A stretch of 33,712 nt of DNA from Acidaminococcaceae bacterium (GTDB taxonomy: Bacteria; Bacillota; Negativicutes; Acidaminococcales; Acidaminococcaceae): the NCBI GenBank assembly GCA_029004715.1, contig JAQVYX010000010.1:1-33712 (forward strand), read 5' to 3'. Position numbers and translations under genes: made by a program. This document shows, in pieces, positions 18,076 through 26,312 of the stretch. The notes beneath the pieces are model-generated. The model made no database searches. It saw only the letters and a program-made list of their open reading frames with translations, and was not told the origin of the DNA. Position 1 is the stretch's first letter, and each line of letters opens with the position of its first letter.

Positions 18076-18981
18076 TTAGTTCATTATTTTTCTATTGCCT
18101 TTATAGCTTTTAAAAAAATCTATAAGAAATTTTTGAAAAATTATTTGCTGCAGTGTTAACTTAGAGTTCTTTTTCCAAAACAAAGTTTGAACCCTAGGAA
18201 AAACTCCTGAACCAATTGGAATGGGAACCAAACCGGCAAGCATCGGAGCCACTGAGCCATAAACCGTAGAAACAGCAATACCTTTGTGTGCTTTTACCAA
18301 GGCGGTACGCAAGGAATAATCACTTTCCGTATAAATAATCGGCTTAATTCCTAAAAAGTTTATTACTTGGTCAAAATATCCTCTAGAAGAATACCCCTTT
18401 GATAAAGCAATAAATGCTTCATTTTTTAAATCATCAGCATGAACAACTTTTTTCTTTGCAAGTGGATGCCCCGGCCAGACCATAACAACAGGTTTATCTT
18501 CGGGGATAAGCAAAGAACGCTCCCAAAAATCTGTATTTATGTCATGCAAATCTGTTATTACAAAATCAAATTTGGCAATAACAGATTCATCTGCCAATTG
18601 TTCAGCTTTCAAAGAGCTATGCGCAATCTTAATTTCTGGATGCCTGTCCATGAATTTAACTAATGGTTCTTGCCATAAAGTCAAAGCACTAACTCCTAGT
18701 CTAATAAGATCATTATGCTGCTTACTATAACATAGCATTTCTGTCTGCAGCTGATCACAAGATTCAATAAATTCGCATACATATTTATACATTATTTTGC
18801 CGTACCCAGTAAGAAAAATATGCCTTCCACGCTTTTCGAAAAGGGGATGTCCTACATATTTTTCGATTCTTGAAATCGAAGCATGTAGTGCAGGCGGAGA
18901 AATATAAAGCTTAGAAGCTGCTTTTGCTATATTTTCTTCCCCTGCCAATACTTTAAAATAACGTAGCTGATTAATATTCAA
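18076..18981 (-). CDS. LysR-family transcriptional regulator (next to the enolase-superfamily gene)
   Basis: The 301-residue protein begins MNINQLRYFKVLAGEENIAKA, a standard LysR winged helix-turn-helix (1-~60, with ASKLYISPPALHASISRIEKYVG as recognition part). A LysR substrate-binding domain (~90-295) follows. The start is a TTG at 18981 with AGAGGCGG about 9 bases upstream; the domain needs this N-terminus. It reads in the same direction as the downstream dehydratase-like gene, 127 bases away, rather than divergently. It is divergent from the second LysR gene across a 362-base gap. It probably senses an acid substrate or product of the neighbouring enzyme; this is inference. Confidence 0.9.
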   Translation of the reverse strand: MNINQLRYFKVLAGEENIAKAASKLYISPPALHASISRIEKYVGHPLFEKRGRHIFLTGYGKIMYKYVCEFIESCDQLQTEMLCYSKQHNDLIRLGVSALTLWQEPLVKFMDRHPEIKIAHSSLKAEQLADESVIAKFDFVITDLHDINTDFWERSLLIPEDKPVVMVWPGHPLAKKKVVHADDLKNEAFIALSKGYSSRGYFDQVINFLGIKPIIYTESDYSLRTALVKAHKGIAVSTVYGSVAPMLAGLVPIPIGSGVFPRVQTLFWKKNSKLTLQQIIFQKFLIDFFKSYKGNRKIMN

Positions 18982-19223
18982 ATCTATTACCGCCTCTCAC
19001 ATATTTAATGAGCTTGATTACGAATTTTAACCAATAATTAATTGCTATCTATCTTCAAACTAAGCCCTTACACCCCTTCACAAAAAAGAGTAAATCTGTA
19101 GTAACAACACAAGCACAAAAAAATAATCAATTATACTCCAAGCCATGATTGCTCAAATTGATTCTCTGCTAAATAAGTTTCAACTACATATAAAACTTTT
19201 CTAATAAAATATTTATATGATAA

Positions 19224-19252
19224 TTGACAAATTTCTTTTCATGCCTTAATAT
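19224..19252 (+). promoter_or_regulatory. Promoter of the plus-strand LysR gene
   Basis: A perfect TTGACA (19224-19229) and TAATAT (19247-19252) are spaced by exactly 17 bases. Transcription would start near 19259 and give a leader of about 85 bases. Confidence 0.85.
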
Positions 19253-19299
19253 TAATTCATCGTATAAAATAAGTAAAATTGGAAATTAGGCTATTAATA

Positions 19300-19314
19300 A
19301 TCGTCAATTACGAT
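19300..19314. promoter_or_regulatory. Dyad with LysR-box geometry in the LysR leader
   Basis: ATCGT (19300-19304) and ACGAT (19310-19314) form a perfect 5-bp dyad around 5 bases. It contains T-N11-A (T301, A313), the general LysR-box pattern. It lies between the promoter and the start codon, where binding would repress, so autoregulation is plausible. Confidence 0.5.
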
Positions 19315-19343
19315 ATTTCATGTTTTAAAAGGAGGATTTTAAC

Positions 19344-20276
19344 ATGTTTTTTTTGGGAATTGAAACATTTCTAGTCGTAATAAAAGAAGGTAACATCACT
19401 TCTGCATCCTCTAAATTACATATCGCCCAGTCCACAGCAAGTCAGCGAATACAATCTCTTGAAAATGAGGTTGGAATGAAACTCCTTGAAAGAGGAAAAG
19501 GGTTTAAACATATTACCTTAACCCCATCAGGAGAAGAATTCCTAAAACTAGCATATGAATGGGAAAAAATTTGGAAAAAGTCCTTGATTCTCCGAGAACA
19601 AGGTCCCAAATTATACCTATCAATAGGTGCAACGGACAGTATAAATACTTTCCTGCTACCATGCCTATTTGAATCCTTAAACAAACATTTTCCAGCTGTA
19701 GGTTTAACTTTAAATTCTATGCATAGTTGGGAATTATATATGGCTTTAGAAAAGGGATATATTGATGTAGGCATTGGCTTACAAGAATTGTTTTATCCTA
19801 ATATTATTTCAACTAAATTTTATAGCGCGCCCATGGTTGTAATTCGCCCTGCTTGTACCAGTGGACAGAAAAATCGCATTATTTCTCCGAACGAACTAAA
19901 CCCCGATCAAGAAGTCCTTGTGAACTGGGGACACGAATTTAAGGTTTGGCATGACAAGTGGTGGAATCCTCTTTCTCCTTCGCGTTTTAAAGTTGACTAT
20001 ATTCATTTAGCCTTCGCCCTGCTAAAAAATCCTGAGCAATGGTTAATCCTACCTTTAAATATTGCTAAAATTGTTATGCAGCAAGATAATTATTTTCTCT
20101 ATGAACTTTCTGATTCTCCTCCACCTTACTGTTGCTATAAAATAACACGTAAAAAGAAAACAAAACTAACTACAAAGGCGATTAATCTTTTTGACGAATA
20201 TCTTCAATTATGCTTGGCTGACAATGATTTTTTCCTAGGAATAAAAGCAACAGATCATAGCAACTTAAAAGATTAA
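19344..20276 (+). CDS. LysR-family transcriptional regulator (orphan)
   Basis: The 310-residue protein has an N-terminal LysR helix-turn-helix: FLVVIKEGNITSASSKLHIA then QSTASQRIQSLENEVGMKLL at ~9-49. The effector-binding domain is more divergent, from LYLSIGATDSINTFL to ~290. The ATG has a consensus AAAGGAGG. No enzyme gene is attached: upstream is the other LysR gene and downstream is a shared terminator with a convergent ABC-F gene, so its target cannot be read from context. A dyad of LysR-box form in its own leader points to autoregulation. Confidence 0.88.
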   Translation: MFFLGIETFLVVIKEGNITSASSKLHIAQSTASQRIQSLENEVGMKLLERGKGFKHITLTPSGEEFLKLAYEWEKIWKKSLILREQGPKLYLSIGATDSINTFLLPCLFESLNKHFPAVGLTLNSMHSWELYMALEKGYIDVGIGLQELFYPNIISTKFYSAPMVVIRPACTSGQKNRIISPNELNPDQEVLVNWGHEFKVWHDKWWNPLSPSRFKVDYIHLAFALLKNPEQWLILPLNIAKIVMQQDNYFLYELSDSPPPYCCYKITRKKKTKLTTKAINLFDEYLQLCLADNDFFLGIKATDHSNLKD

Positions 20277-20331
20277 ATGTACTGGCAATATTTACTAAAA
20301 GCTGTAATGCTACTATTGCTAATTTCAAAAT

Positions 20332-20391
20332 AAAAGCATAAAATACGCCCCAAATGTTAGTGGTAACATTTGGGGCGTATTTTATGCTTTT
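20332..20391. terminator. Long bidirectional terminator between LysR and ABC-F genes
   Basis: Perfect 28-bp arms (20332-20359 and 20364-20391) flank a 4-base loop. The GC core is CGCCCCAAATG, bordered by A/T runs that give a T-rich end on both strands. It lies between convergent genes, 56 bases after the LysR stop and 14 bases from the ABC-F stop. Confidence 0.92.
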
Positions 20392-20404
20392 ATAAGCTAA
20401 ATTT

Positions 20405-22021
20405 TTATATAGCTCCTAGTTCTTGTCGTAACTTTTTAATGTCTTCATTCTCTAAATATTCGTCATAAGTATACTTGCGTTCCAAGCAACCATTAGGGGT
20501 CATCTCTATAACACGATTACAAACGGTCGATAAAAGCTGATGGTCATTAGAACACAAAAGTAATGTTCCTTTTAAATCCACCAACCCATTATTTAACGAA
20601 GTAATTGACTCCAAATCCAAGTGATTTGTCGGTTCATCAAATAATAAAACATTAGCACCCGAAAGCATCATTTTAGCAAACATACACCGTACTTTTTCTC
20701 CACCGGACAAGACATTCGCCTCTTTTTGCGTTTCTTCACCGGCAAACAGCATACGGCCTAAAAATCCGCGTAAAAATGTTTCTTCTTGATCCATAGAATA
20801 TTTACGCAACCAATCAACCAAATTGTCACTTGTAGCAAAATATTTTCCATTGTCTTTGGGCAAATAAGCTTGCGTAGTTGTAATACCCCATTTAAACTCG
20901 CCGGTGTCTGGTTCCATTTCTCCCATTAATATTTGCATAAGAGCCGTTTGTGCTTGACCATTCCCTCCAATAAGTGCTACCTTATCACCTTTTTCTAAAG
21001 TGAAATTCAAATCTTTAAAAAGCACTTCACCGGCAATAGTTTTAGACAAATCCTTTACTGCTAATATATCATCGCCAGCTTCACGATCAGGTTTAAAGTT
21101 AATATAGGGATAGCGTCTAGTAGAAGGCCTAATATCGTCAAGTTCAATTTTTTCCAAAAGTTTTTTACGTGAAGTAGCCTGTTTCGACTTGGAAGCATTG
21201 GCGCTAAAACGTTGGACAAAAGTTTGTAATTCTTTTATTTTATCTTCTTTCTTCTTGTTAGCATCTTTAGCCATTTGCAAAGCCATTTGACTAGACTCTT
21301 GCCAAAAATCATAATTACCAAAGAAAACACGTACATTACCAAAATCAAAATCAGCAATATGTGTACAAACTTGATTTAAAAAATGCCGATCATGTGACAC
21401 AACCAAGACAATATTTGGAAAAGATGCCAAGAAGTCTTCCAACCATTTAACAGATTCATAGTCCAGATTATTTGTCGGCTCATCTAAAAGCAAAATATCA
21501 GGAGTTCCAAATAAGGCTTGTGCCAAAAGCACACGCACTTTTTCTTTACCACTTAATTCGCTCATCTGTTTTTCGTGTAAATCAGGTGCAACACCTAATC
21601 CAGCCAAAAGACGTGCTGCTTCTGTTTCTGCATCCCAGCCATTTAATTCGGCAAAATCTGCTTCCAGTTCTGCCGCTCTAATGCCGTCAGCATCGCTGAA
21701 ATCAGGTTTAGCATAAAGAGTATCTTTTTCTATCATAATATCGTAAAGTTTTTTATGTCCCATAATAACAGTATTAATTACTGAAAACTCATCATAGGCA
21801 TAATGGTCTTGCTGAAGAACCGCCAATCGTTGTCCCTTATCTATAATTACGTCGCCGGAACTAGGTTCTACTTCACCGGATAGAATTTTTAAGAAAGTAG
21901 ATTTACCGGCACCATTAGCGCCAATCAAACCATAACAATTTCCTTCAGTGAATTTTAAATTAACATCTTCAAATAATACACGCTTGCCAAACCTTAAAGC
22001 TAACCCTTGGGTTAAAATCAT
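20405..22021 (-). CDS. ykpA: ABC-F family ATPase (YkpA/YbiT type)
   Basis: ABC-F proteins are soluble twin-ATPase proteins that act on the ribosome. The 538 residues form two ABC domains joined by a linker. Domain 1 has Walker A IGANGAGKST (33-42), signature LSGKEKVRVL and LLLDEPTNNLD. The linker has QTFVQRFSANASKSKQATS. Domain 2 has signature LSGGEKVRCM and LLFDEPTNHLD, but its Walker A is degenerate (IGGNGQAQTA), a trait I recall in Bacillus YkpA, to which the sequence is very close along its length. There are no membrane segments. ATG 22021 has AGGAG 9 bases upstream; a longer reading to 22078 is rejected. Nothing ties it to drug resistance. Confidence 0.93.
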   Translation of the reverse strand: MILTQGLALRFGKRVLFEDVNLKFTEGNCYGLIGANGAGKSTFLKILSGEVEPSSGDVIIDKGQRLAVLQQDHYAYDEFSVINTVIMGHKKLYDIMIEKDTLYAKPDFSDADGIRAAELEADFAELNGWDAETEAARLLAGLGVAPDLHEKQMSELSGKEKVRVLLAQALFGTPDILLLDEPTNNLDYESVKWLEDFLASFPNIVLVVSHDRHFLNQVCTHIADFDFGNVRVFFGNYDFWQESSQMALQMAKDANKKKEDKIKELQTFVQRFSANASKSKQATSRKKLLEKIELDDIRPSTRRYPYINFKPDREAGDDILAVKDLSKTIAGEVLFKDLNFTLEKGDKVALIGGNGQAQTALMQILMGEMEPDTGEFKWGITTTQAYLPKDNGKYFATSDNLVDWLRKYSMDQEETFLRGFLGRMLFAGEETQKEANVLSGGEKVRCMFAKMMLSGANVLLFDEPTNHLDLESITSLNNGLVDLKGTLLLCSNDHQLLSTVCNRVIEMTPNGCLERKYTYDEYLENEDIKKLRQELGAI

Positions 22022-22096
22022 TACATAAAACTCCTTTGCTAAACAGATAAATACATCATAACATAAATACCTTGGCAAGTCTAATCGCGTTTATAA

Positions 22097-22136
22097 AACA
22101 AACCTTGCCGTTTTTAAAAGATTGGCAAGGTTTGTT
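22097..22136 (-). terminator. Terminator downstream of nth
   Basis: 13-bp perfect arms (AACAAACCTTGCC at 22097-22109 and its complement at 22124-22136) enclose a 14-base A/T loop. A TTTTAT stretch follows on the minus strand. It lies 30 bases after the nth stop and upstream of the ABC-F gene. Confidence 0.78.
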
Positions 22137-22165
22137 AATATTTTTATATGCTACTGTGCTTACTT

Positions 22166-22798
22166 TTATAAAATTTTCCCTTTATAGGGGCACAATTCTA
22201 ACAACACACATTCAGGACATAAAGGTTTTCTTGCTTTACAAACTGTACGTCCATGCCAAATAAGCCAATGATGTGCAGAACTCCATTTTTCTTTAGGAAT
22301 AGCTTTCATAAGTTCTTGCTCTACCTCTAAAGGATCTTTACCTTTAGCCAACCCTAATCTGTGTGAAACGCGAAAAACATGTGTATCTACCGCAATGGCA
22401 GGAATGCCATAAATAACGCTAGCAATAACATTGGCAGTCTTTTTCCCCACACCTGGTAAGGTCATAAGATCAGCAATATTGTCAGGAACTATGCTATTAA
22501 AATCTGCTATTAACTTATGGCTGGTACCCAAAAGACTTCTAGACTTAGCCCGAAATAATCCACAATCATGGATAAGTTCTTCCATTTTGTTCTCGGTAAG
22601 AGCCGCCATTTTTTCCGGAGTATTATAGGCTGGAAAAATTCGTGCAGTTATTTTATTAACACGCTCATCAGTACATTGAGCAGACATAATAACCGCCACC
22701 AATAATTCAAAAGGCGAATTGTAGTTAAGGGCAGTTTTTACCCCTGCATAATGTTCCTCTAAGGTTGCTAAAATAGCATTTTTCAAATTTTTTTGCAT
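22166..22798 (-). CDS. nth: Endonuclease III (base-excision DNA glycosylase/AP lyase)
   Basis: Nth removes oxidised pyrimidines and cuts at the abasic site. The 210 residues include the helix-hairpin-helix LPGVGKKTAN with catalytic K120, catalytic D138 in VDTHVFRV, and the C-terminal 4Fe-4S loop C187-x6-C194-x2-C197-x5-C203, all intact. The ATG at 22798 overlaps the preceding stop (TGATG). Its AGGAG lies inside the UPF0210 gene, so translation is coupled. It is the third gene of the ACT/UPF0210/nth operon. The pairing of a DNA repair enzyme with two metabolic or regulatory genes looks like convenience rather than shared function. Confidence 0.97.
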   Translation of the reverse strand: MQKNLKNAILATLEEHYAGVKTALNYNSPFELLVAVIMSAQCTDERVNKITARIFPAYNTPEKMAALTENKMEELIHDCGLFRAKSRSLLGTSHKLIADFNSIVPDNIADLMTLPGVGKKTANVIASVIYGIPAIAVDTHVFRVSHRLGLAKGKDPLEVEQELMKAIPKEKWSSAHHWLIWHGRTVCKARKPLCPECVLLELCPYKGKIL

Positions 22799-24156
22799 CA
22801 ATTAGTCAAGCTCCTAATTGGGGCAGGAATTCTTCCACCGCGTGCAATAAATACATCCGGTTTAAAAGTATTAACTTTTATAATAGGAGCATATCCCAAC
22901 AAGCCACCAAACTCTACGCTATCTCCAACTGTCTTACCAGGTACTGGTATAAGACGTACAGCAGTCGTTTTATTATTAATCATTCCAATAGCTGCTTCGT
23001 CTGCAATAATAGCAGAAATAGTCGCCGCCGTTGTATCTCCTGGAATAGCAATCATGTCTAAACCAACAGAGCAAACACAAGTCATCGCTTCTAATTTTTC
23101 CAATGTCAAGCAACCACATTCTACAGCATGAATCATACCTGCATCTTCGCTAACCGGAATAAAGGCGCCACTTAATCCCCCTACGTAGCTGGAAGCCATC
23201 AAGCCACCTTTTTTTACAGCATCATTAAGTAGTGCTAAAGTAGCAGTGGTCCCCGGTCCACCACAACATTCCAAACCAATTTCTTCTAGTATGTAGGCTA
23301 CGCTATCACCAATAGCAGGTGTTGGTGCCAAAGATAAATCTATAATACCAAACTGTGCGTTAAGTCTTTTAGCTGCTTCTTGAGCAACTAATTGTCCAAC
23401 TCTAGTTATTTTAAAGGCAGTTCGCTTAATTGTTTCAGCAACTGCGCCCATATCTTGTCCTCTAACATCTTCCAAGGCCCTTTTAACTACGCCCGGGCCG
23501 CTAACACCTACGTTAATAACTGTTTCAGGTTCTGTTACACCATGAAAGGCTCCTGCCATAAAGGGGTTATCTGGTACTGAGTTGCAAAAAATGACCAATT
23601 TGGCACAGCCTATAGCATCATTAGCAGCTGTCAAGCGTGCTGTCTCTTTAACGATTTGCCCCATTTGTCTTACTGCATCCATATTGATACCACATTTTGT
23701 CGAACCAATAGCTACCGAAGAACAAACTATATCCGTAGTGGCCAAAGCTTCAGGAATTGAGTTTATTAGTATCTGATCGCCTTTAGTGTAGCCTTTATCC
23801 ACTAGTGCTGAAAAACCGCCAATAAAGTTTACACCAACTGCTTTTGCTGCTTTGTCCAAGGCCATAGCTAATGGTACATAACTATTTGCATCGCAACTTT
23901 CGCCAACCATAGAAATAGGAGTAACAGAAATACGTTTATGGATAATAGGTACACCTAATTCAGCTTCTAAATCCTCACCGGTTTTTACTAAGTGTTCCGC
24001 TCTAGTGGTAATCTTATCATATATTTTTTGCGCAGCTACTTTAATATCCGGGTGTGAGCAGTCGCGTAAGCTAATACCCATAGTTATAGTACGCACATCT
24101 AAATTGTTCTCCGTAATCATTCTTGTTGTTTCTAAGACGTCTTTAATAGTAAACAT
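22798..24156 (-). CDS. UPF0210 (DUF711) family protein
   Basis: This is a 452-residue soluble protein of the DUF711/UPF0210 family, which is widespread in Firmicutes and archaea and has no settled function. Visible hallmarks are the N-terminus [20 protein letters not shown], the segment [13 protein letters not shown], glycine-rich [17 protein letters not shown] and the C-terminal [14 protein letters not shown]. From memory, members have a glycyl-radical-enzyme-like fold, but no radical glycine motif was identified, so no activity is assigned. It lies 11 bases after the ACT-domain gene, a pairing found in many genomes, and overlaps nth by 1 base. The start is ATG after GGAGG. Confidence 0.9.
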   Translation of the reverse strand: MFTIKDVLETTRMITENNLDVRTITMGISLRDCSHPDIKVAAQKIYDKITTRAEHLVKTGEDLEAELGVPIIHKRISVTPISMVGESCDANSYVPLAMALDKAAKAVGVNFIGGFSALVDKGYTKGDQILINSIPEALATTDIVCSSVAIGSTKCGINMDAVRQMGQIVKETARLTAANDAIGCAKLVIFCNSVPDNPFMAGAFHGVTEPETVINVGVSGPGVVKRALEDVRGQDMGAVAETIKRTAFKITRVGQLVAQEAAKRLNAQFGIIDLSLAPTPAIGDSVAYILEEIGLECCGGPGTTATLALLNDAVKKGGLMASSYVGGLSGAFIPVSEDAGMIHAVECGCLTLEKLEAMTCVCSVGLDMIAIPGDTTAATISAIIADEAAIGMINNKTTAVRLIPVPGKTVGDSVEFGGLLGYAPIIKVNTFKPDVFIARGGRIPAPIRSLTN

Positions 24157-24167
24157 ATACTGCCTCC

Positions 24168-24437
24168 CTATATACTATGCATAGCTGTAAATATATCTTC
24201 ATGCTGTACCCTAATATCCACGCCTATTTTCTTTCCTAAGGCAGTAGCTAGATTTTTTAATTCTTGCAATGACACATTAGCAGTACCCATATCAGCAACA
24301 ACTACCATGTTAAAAAATCCTTCAAGAATATTTTGATTAATGTTAAGAATATTAACGCCATTGTCTGCCAACAAACCACTAACTCTTGCTGTTATTCCCA
24401 CTGCATCTTTTCCTACTATTGTTACGACTATACGCAT
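24168..24437 (-). CDS. ACT-domain protein (UPF0237 family)
   Basis: The 89-residue protein is a single ACT domain, a fold that binds amino acids or other small molecules. The N-terminus [19 protein letters not shown] has the classic K-D-x-x-G-I turn, followed by [19 protein letters not shown]. It resembles UPF0237 proteins (relatives of GcvR), which typically precede a UPF0210 gene as here. It likely controls or assists its partner; that is inference. The start is ATG 24437 with a GAGAGGA element upstream. It is the first gene after a strong promoter whose -10 is covered by a palindrome. Confidence 0.92.
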   Translation of the reverse strand: MRIVVTIVGKDAVGITARVSGLLADNGVNILNINQNILEGFFNMVVVADMGTANVSLQELKNLATALGKKIGVDIRVQHEDIFTAMHSI

Positions 24438-24481
24438 TCTCTTCAGTCCTCTCGTTTACTATCTAAATTTTTCAGATTATC

Positions 24482-24499
24482 ATCGTATTATTATACGAT
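24482..24499. promoter_or_regulatory. Operator-like palindrome over the -10 of the ACT/UPF0210/nth operon
   Basis: ATCGTAT (24482-24488) and ATACGAT (24493-24499) form a perfect 7-bp dyad with a 4-base centre. The -10 hexamer (24490-24495) lies within it, so a dimeric regulator bound here would block RNA polymerase. The regulator is unknown. Confidence 0.55.
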
Positions 24500-24518
24500 A
24501 CTCGTTCTTAGGTTTCAA
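24490..24518 (-). promoter_or_regulatory. Promoter of the ACT/UPF0210/nth operon
   Basis: TTGAAA (24513-24518) and a perfect TATAAT (24490-24495) are separated by 17 bases on the minus strand, ~53 bases before the ACT gene start. Confidence 0.85.
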
Positions 24519-24581
24519 TGTGTTTACTACTATTTAACCATAAATGTTCTACACTATAGCTCAAATAAACTAAGAGCGTAA

Positions 24582-24929
24582 CTATTTCGCATGCAAAGCC
24601 TTAATAACCTTAGCATGTTCTATTTTAATAGCATTAAAATAATCATCTAAATGTTTAATTTTACCTTCTCGGTAATCACCTATATAATTTAGACAATAAC
24701 CATACAAGCCATCCATACTCAAATTTCCCACTAAACCCGTCAAATTATGAATAAAAGGGAATGCTCCCTCATAGTCCTTGGCCGCTATTCTTTCTGCCGC
24801 TTGGCCAAAACTAGCGTCTTGGGAGAATTTTATTAAAAACTCTTCATACATAACATTATTGCCACAAAATCGCCTTACACCTGCTGCATAGTCAATTAAA
24901 TTTTCCTTTCTTAATCTTTCTATCGACAT
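24582..24929 (-). CDS. Small HPt-like (histidine phosphotransfer) domain protein
   Basis: The 115-residue, all-helical-looking protein has no membrane segment. The stretch DYEGAFPFIHNLTGLVGNLS (52-71) matches the HPt motif A-H-x-L-K-G-x-x-x-N-L, with H61 as candidate phosphorylated histidine, but the usual Lys after HxL is Thr here. HPt domains relay phosphate between hybrid sensor kinases and response regulators. No kinase or receiver gene is next to it. It follows trpB by 24 bases with its own AGGAGG, so it is probably cotranscribed with trpB. The HPt fold is well supported; the phosphorelay function is uncertain, and it could be a degenerate or non-phosphorylated domain. Confidence 0.72.
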   Translation of the reverse strand: MSIERLRKENLIDYAAGVRRFCGNNVMYEEFLIKFSQDASFGQAAERIAAKDYEGAFPFIHNLTGLVGNLSMDGLYGYCLNYIGDYREGKIKHLDDYFNAIKIEHAKVIKALHAK

Positions 24930-24953
24930 AGCATAAGCCTCCTTTTGACAATT

Positions 24954-26183
24954 TTAAAACTCTTTGTACTTATCACCAAAACCATATTTTTCTATAACAT
25001 AATCCAAATCCTTATCTCCGCGTCCGCTTAAATTCACCAAAATAGAACCTTGCCCCATTTCTTTTGCTCTACGCATGGCATAAGCCACAGCATGAGCACT
25101 TTCCAATGCCGGTATAATTCCCTCATAACGAGATAATTTAAAGAAAGCATCAATAGCCTCTTCATCAGTAGCACTGTCATATTTTACACGGCCAATTTCA
25201 CGTAAGAAAGCATGTTCTGGTCCAACAGAAGGATAATCAAGACCGCTTGCTATAGAATATACAGGTCCCGGTTCACCGGCTGCGTCCTTTAACATAATAC
25301 TGTCAAAGCCATGCATAACACCTTCACTGCCATAACTCATTGATGCAGCGTTATCTCCCATTTTTTCACCACGACCCAAAGGTTCCACACCAACAAGCTC
25401 TACCGGTTCATCCAAAAACGGCACAAACATGCCTATAGCATTACTTCCACCGCCGACACAAGCGGTAACTATATCCGGTAAGAACCCTGTCATTTCCTTA
25501 AATTGTTCTTTTGCTTCCGTCCCTACTACTGCCTGAAAATCTCGTACAATAAGGGGAAAAGGGTGCGGGCCTACTGCTGAACCAATACAATAAATAGTAT
25601 CCTTGTATTCTCTTAAATAAGCAGTAAATGCTGCATCAACTGCTTCCTTTAAGGTTTTTAAGCCATGTGTCACAGGCACTACTTTAGCACCCAAAACTTT
25701 CATGCGTGCCACATTAGGCGCTTGTTTTGCAATATCAACTTCGCCCATATATATATCACACTCTAAGCCAAAAAACGCAGCTGCTGTTGCTAAAGCCACA
25801 CCATGTTGTCCAGCACCTGTTTCGGCAATTATTTTTTTCTTACCCATAAATTTAGCTAAAAGTCCTTCGCCCATACAATGATTTAGTTTATGTGCGCCTG
25901 TATGGTTTAAATCTTCCCTTTTTAAATAGATTTGGCAGTTTCCTAGTTTACGGGATAAACGTTCGCAATGATAAACAGGTGTTGGCCTACCTTGAAATTC
26001 TTTGCGAATACGACGCAATTCACTGATAAATTGTGAAGAATGGCATATAGTCAAATATGCCTCATTTATTTCTTTAAATGCAGGTATCAATTCCGGTGGT
26101 AAGTACGCTCCACCATATCTCCCGAATCTGCCATCCTTGTCAGGATATTGTTTTAAATATCTTTTAAAATCAATGTTGTCCAT
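24954..26183 (-). CDS. trpB: Tryptophan synthase beta chain (stand-alone TrpB)
   Basis: TrpB condenses indole with serine to give tryptophan using PLP. The 409 residues carry the TrpB1-type signature: PLP lysine K99 in [10 protein letters not shown], catalytic E121 in ETGAGQHG, the phosphate loop [10 protein letters not shown] and [14 protein letters not shown]. The C-terminal SGRGDKD also fits. The usual NN after HK(I/L) is NH here and the next helix reads CMGEGLLAK, slightly atypical. There is no trpA or other trp gene nearby; it has its own promoter, and an HPt-like gene follows. It may work as an indole-salvage enzyme, or the alpha subunit may be encoded elsewhere. ATG 26183 after AGGGGG is preferred to a start at 26249. 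Confidence 0.9.
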   Translation of the reverse strand: MDNIDFKRYLKQYPDKDGRFGRYGGAYLPPELIPAFKEINEAYLTICHSSQFISELRRIRKEFQGRPTPVYHCERLSRKLGNCQIYLKREDLNHTGAHKLNHCMGEGLLAKFMGKKKIIAETGAGQHGVALATAAAFFGLECDIYMGEVDIAKQAPNVARMKVLGAKVVPVTHGLKTLKEAVDAAFTAYLREYKDTIYCIGSAVGPHPFPLIVRDFQAVVGTEAKEQFKEMTGFLPDIVTACVGGGSNAIGMFVPFLDEPVELVGVEPLGRGEKMGDNAASMSYGSEGVMHGFDSIMLKDAAGEPGPVYSIASGLDYPSVGPEHAFLREIGRVKYDSATDEEAIDAFFKLSRYEGIIPALESAHAVAYAMRRAKEMGQGSILVNLSGRGDKDLDYVIEKYGFGDKYKEF

Positions 26184-26237
26184 GTCAAAATCCCCCTCTT
26201 TAGCAAAGAAATCATAATTTAAAATAAATACAAGTTC

Positions 26238-26266
26238 ATTATACCTCAAATATTAAAAATTAACAA
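26238..26266 (-). promoter_or_regulatory. Promoter of trpB
   Basis: TTGTTA (26261-26266) and a perfect TATAAT (26238-26243) have a 17-base spacer on the minus strand, 54 bases before the trpB start. The -35 directly abuts the terminator of the upstream carrier gene. No leader peptide or T-box fits in the short leader. Confidence 0.8.
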
Positions 26267-26302
26267 AAAACGGGACGGTTGCCTAAGCAACCACCCCGTT
26301 TT
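26267..26302 (-). terminator. Terminator of the carrier/peptidase operon
   Basis: 16-base arms (26267-26282 and 26287-26302) pair with two adjacent imperfect positions around a CTAA loop, with a GC-rich core. TTTTTTG follows on the minus strand. It lies 10 bases after the carrier gene stop. Confidence 0.88.
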
Positions 26303-26312
26303 AAAATGTTAC

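Larger units (their letters stand above)
18982..19343. other. 362-base AT-rich divergent intergenic region between two LysR genes
   Basis: No gene, tRNA or riboswitch is seen here. It contains the plus-strand promoter at 19224-19252, the dyad at 19300-19314 and a minus-strand TATAAT (19130-19135). The last could serve the TTG-started LysR gene with a leader of roughly 140 bases, but lacks a good -35. Confidence 0.6.

Noticed and set aside
20332-20391. Possible miniature transposable element because of long perfect inverted repeats
   Set aside because: The loop is only 4 bases, there is no target duplication, and it lies exactly between convergent gene ends with T-rich flanks, so it is a terminator.
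20405-22021. ABC-F antibiotic resistance determinant
   Set aside because: The protein is closest in memory to the chromosomal YkpA/YbiT group, which is not a known resistance group, and there is no inducible leader peptide or mobile context.
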